Source: Nocardioides sp. LHD-245 (lineage in GTDB: Bacteria; Actinomycetota; Actinomycetes; Propionibacteriales; Nocardioidaceae). Taken from it: a stretch of 64,000 nt of DNA. Below the pieces are notes generated by a model. The model saw only the letters and a program-made list of their open reading frames with translations. It did not search any database and was not told the origin of the DNA. The translations under genes were made by a program, and so were the position numbers. Shown piece after piece: positions 62,585-64,000 of this stretch (positions within the stretch are counted from its first letter, which is position 1; the number at the start of each line of letters is the position of its first letter). Where the stretch lies: positions 124,001-188,000 of the forward strand of contig NZ_JAVFWN010000006.1 of NCBI RefSeq assembly GCF_030929495.1. Reading direction: 5' to 3'.

Positions 62585-63118
62585 ATGCGCCCCGGTGAGC
62601 AGGCCGAGTTCGAGGACTTCGTGCGGACCCGATCCAGCGAGCTGCTGCGCGCGGCCTGGCTGCTGACCGGCGACCGGACGGCGGCCGAGGACCTGCTCCA
62701 GGAGGCGCTGGTACGGGTCTTCACCCGCTGGCGACAGGTACGCCGGGCCGACAACCCGATCGCCTACGCCCGCACCGTCCTCGTCCGGCGCTATATCGAC
62801 GGAGCTCGCCGGCGCAGCTCGGGTGAGCGTCCGGGCCTGCTCGACGACGACCCGCGCCTGCCGCGGAGCGCCGAGCCCGACGTCGCGCTGCGCCAGACCC
62901 TCGTCGCCGCCGTGCGCGAGCTCGCCCCGGTCGACCGGGCCGTGGTCGTGCAGCGCTACCTGCTCGACCAGGACGTCGCCGGCGTGGCCGCCGACCTCGG
63001 ACTGTCCGGCCAGGCGGTCCGCAGCCGTAGCACCCGGGCGCTGGCCCGGCTGCGCCACCTGATGGGCCCCGAGCTCGCGGGGGCGCTCAGCACCCACCCC
63101 GACAAGGAGATGCCATGA
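62585..63118 (+). CDS. SigE-family ECF RNA polymerase sigma factor
   Basis: A 177-residue group IV sigma factor. Region 2 (about 10-75): FVRTRSSELLRAAWLLTGDRTAAEDLLQEALVRVFTRW. Region 4 (about 110-165): LRQTLVAAVRELAPVDRAVVVQRYLLDQDVAGVAADLGLSGQAVRSRSTRALARL. It belongs to the actinobacterial SigE-type group. GAGAGGAC lies upstream of the ATG. It overlaps the next gene by 4 bases, the usual arrangement with an anti-sigma or partner protein. Confidence 0.94.
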   Translation: MRPGEQAEFEDFVRTRSSELLRAAWLLTGDRTAAEDLLQEALVRVFTRWRQVRRADNPIAYARTVLVRRYIDGARRRSSGERPGLLDDDPRLPRSAEPDVALRQTLVAAVRELAPVDRAVVVQRYLLDQDVAGVAADLGLSGQAVRSRSTRALARLRHLMGPELAGALSTHPDKEMP

Positions 63119-63822
63119 CCACCACGACCGAGGACCTGTTCGCCACGCTGATGCGCGACGCGATGGCCGACGTGCAGGCCGACGACGCGCTCCTCGGAGC
63201 CGTCCTGCGGACCGGGCGACGACGGACCCACCGTCGCCGGGCGACGTACGCCGGCGGCGGGCTCGCCCTCGCCGCCGCCCTGGGCTCGACGCTGACGGCC
63301 GGCGGTCCGGCCCCGGTCGCCGACGATCTCAGCGTTGCCGCGCCGACCGCCGCCCCGGCCACCGCCCCGGCCACGCCCCGGCCGCCCACGGCCGACGAGC
63401 TCGAGAAACGGCTGGCCGCCGCCCTCCCGGGCCTCAGCACCGCCATCCCGATCACCCAGACGTCGGGCCGGGTCGAGGCCGAGCGCACCTACGCCGACGG
63501 CGTCGTCACCGCCCTGGCCTACGACTCCGCCGCGGTCGACGGCGCGCCCGTCGACGCCACCGACAAGTGCGCGCCGGTGCTGGCAGGCGGCAACGACGGT
63601 CCGACCCGGTGCGCCGTCACCGACGACGGCTGGGCGATCTCGATGGCCGGGCGCCCCGATGTCGCCGGAGGCGACCCGAGCGCCCGGTTCGCCCGGGTGA
63701 CCTACTTCCGGCGGGACGGGCTGGTCATCGACCTGACCGCCACCGGTAGCGGGGCGCCGCCGCTGTCCCGCGACCAGCTGGTCCGGCTGGCCACGACCGC
63801 CGACTGGTTCCCCGTCTCGTAG
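63115..63822 (+). CDS. Single-pass membrane protein, sigma-factor partner (hypothetical)
   Basis: A 235-residue protein. A cytoplasmic N-terminus of about 40 residues (TTTTEDLFATLMRDAMADVQADDALLGAVLRTGRRRTHRRR) precedes one membrane helix (about 43-62), a Pro/Ala/Thr linker, and an extracellular domain with two cysteines (CAPVLAG, RCAVTDDG). It lacks a zinc anti-sigma HxxxCxxC motif. Its coupling to the ECF gene suggests an anti-sigma role, which is inference from position. Confidence 0.72.
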   Translation: MTTTTEDLFATLMRDAMADVQADDALLGAVLRTGRRRTHRRRATYAGGGLALAAALGSTLTAGGPAPVADDLSVAAPTAAPATAPATPRPPTADELEKRLAAALPGLSTAIPITQTSGRVEAERTYADGVVTALAYDSAAVDGAPVDATDKCAPVLAGGNDGPTRCAVTDDGWAISMAGRPDVAGGDPSARFARVTYFRRDGLVIDLTATGSGAPPLSRDQLVRLATTADWFPVS

Positions 63823-63847
63823 GTCGACGCTGTGCGACGATGCCGAG

Positions 63848-64000
63848 ATGGAGCAACGACAGGTCCGACAGCAGGTGGGCGTGTGCAACCTGTGCGAGGC
63901 CACCTGCGGCCTGCTGCTGACCGTCGAGCGCACCGACGGCGGTGAGCGCGTGACGGGCGTCCGCGGCAACCCCGACGACCCACTCTCCCGCGGCCACATC
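63848..64000 (+). CDS. Molybdopterin oxidoreductase (5' end only)
   Basis: The first 51 residues of a molybdopterin-dependent oxidoreductase that continues past the window. ATG 63848. The N-terminal Fe4S4 cysteine motif VCNLCEATCGLLLTVE is followed by GVRGNPDDPLSRGHI, typical of the family (nitrate reductase/formate dehydrogenase/DMSO reductase group). The subfamily cannot be told from this fragment. About 26 bases after the sigma-partner gene. Confidence 0.87.
   Translation, partial: MEQRQVRQQVGVCNLCEATCGLLLTVERTDGGERVTGVRGNPDDPLSRGHI

Overview
The window is chromosomal DNA from a very GC-rich actinobacterium. Third codon positions are almost always G or C, GTG starts are common, and many genes start a few bases after a TAnnnT box, as leaderless actinobacterial transcripts do. 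Gene content (bcc-aa3 respiratory supercomplex with a diheme QcrC, DUF5304 and DUF3043 proteins, a DnaQ-UvrC fusion, the rpsO-pnp-M16 protease-dapB neighbourhood) suggests Nocardioides or a close relative in the Nocardioidaceae. This placement is inference from recognition, not a search.

Layout. 1-4.75 kb: ROK glucokinase (cut by the window edge), a DUF5304 protein, an ArsA-like ATPase, an SRPBCC protein and a divergent acyl-CoA ligase. 4.95-14.2 kb: a Flp/Tad pilus locus (CpaB-like, CpaE, CpaF, a TadB with a fused von Willebrand A domain, TadC), a NarL-type two-component pair and two Flp pilins. No prepilin peptidase or TadE/F is visible. 14.2-23.1 kb: an M48 protease, a metalloprotease-like lipoprotein, an NlpC/P60 hydrolase under a c-di-AMP riboswitch, two polytopic membrane proteins, a DnaQ-UvrC fusion and an Lrp-ligand-domain protein. 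23.1-41.3 kb: the respiratory locus (trpD, a receiver-like protein, CtaG-like assembly factor, ctaE-qcrCAB, then ctaC-ctaD-ctaF and an L,D-transpeptidase). It is interrupted at 30.3-36.8 kb by an exopolysaccharide/glycosyltransferase cluster. 41.4-53 kb: sulfur transfer (desulfurase, TusA), a PfkB kinase, an Fe-S insertion protein, alcohol dehydrogenase, glycerate kinase, nadA and assorted metabolic and transport genes. 53.2-62.4 kb: dapB, M16 protease, pnp and rpsO on the minus strand, with two plus-strand insertions: a methyltransferase plus BCCT transporter, and a two-gene module resembling type VII secretion substrates. 62.6-64 kb: a SigE-type ECF sigma factor with a membrane partner, and the start of a molybdopterin oxidoreductase.

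The most interesting signals are these. (1) A near-identical palindrome (CTAGTC-CGAA..-GACTAG) lies upstream of both the Flp pilin and the exopolysaccharide cluster, with a degenerate relative upstream of the tad operon; this suggests a surface-structure regulon run by the adjacent NarL-type pair. (2) A VWA domain is fused to the pilus platform protein. (3) An unassigned two-gene secreted-protein-like module is inserted between pnp and the M16 protease. (4) A perfect 46-bp inverted repeat separates two convergent genes. (5) There are several structured RNA leaders: the c-di-AMP riboswitch, a leader before the BCCT transporter, a switch-like rpsO leader and a long stem between rpsO and pnp.
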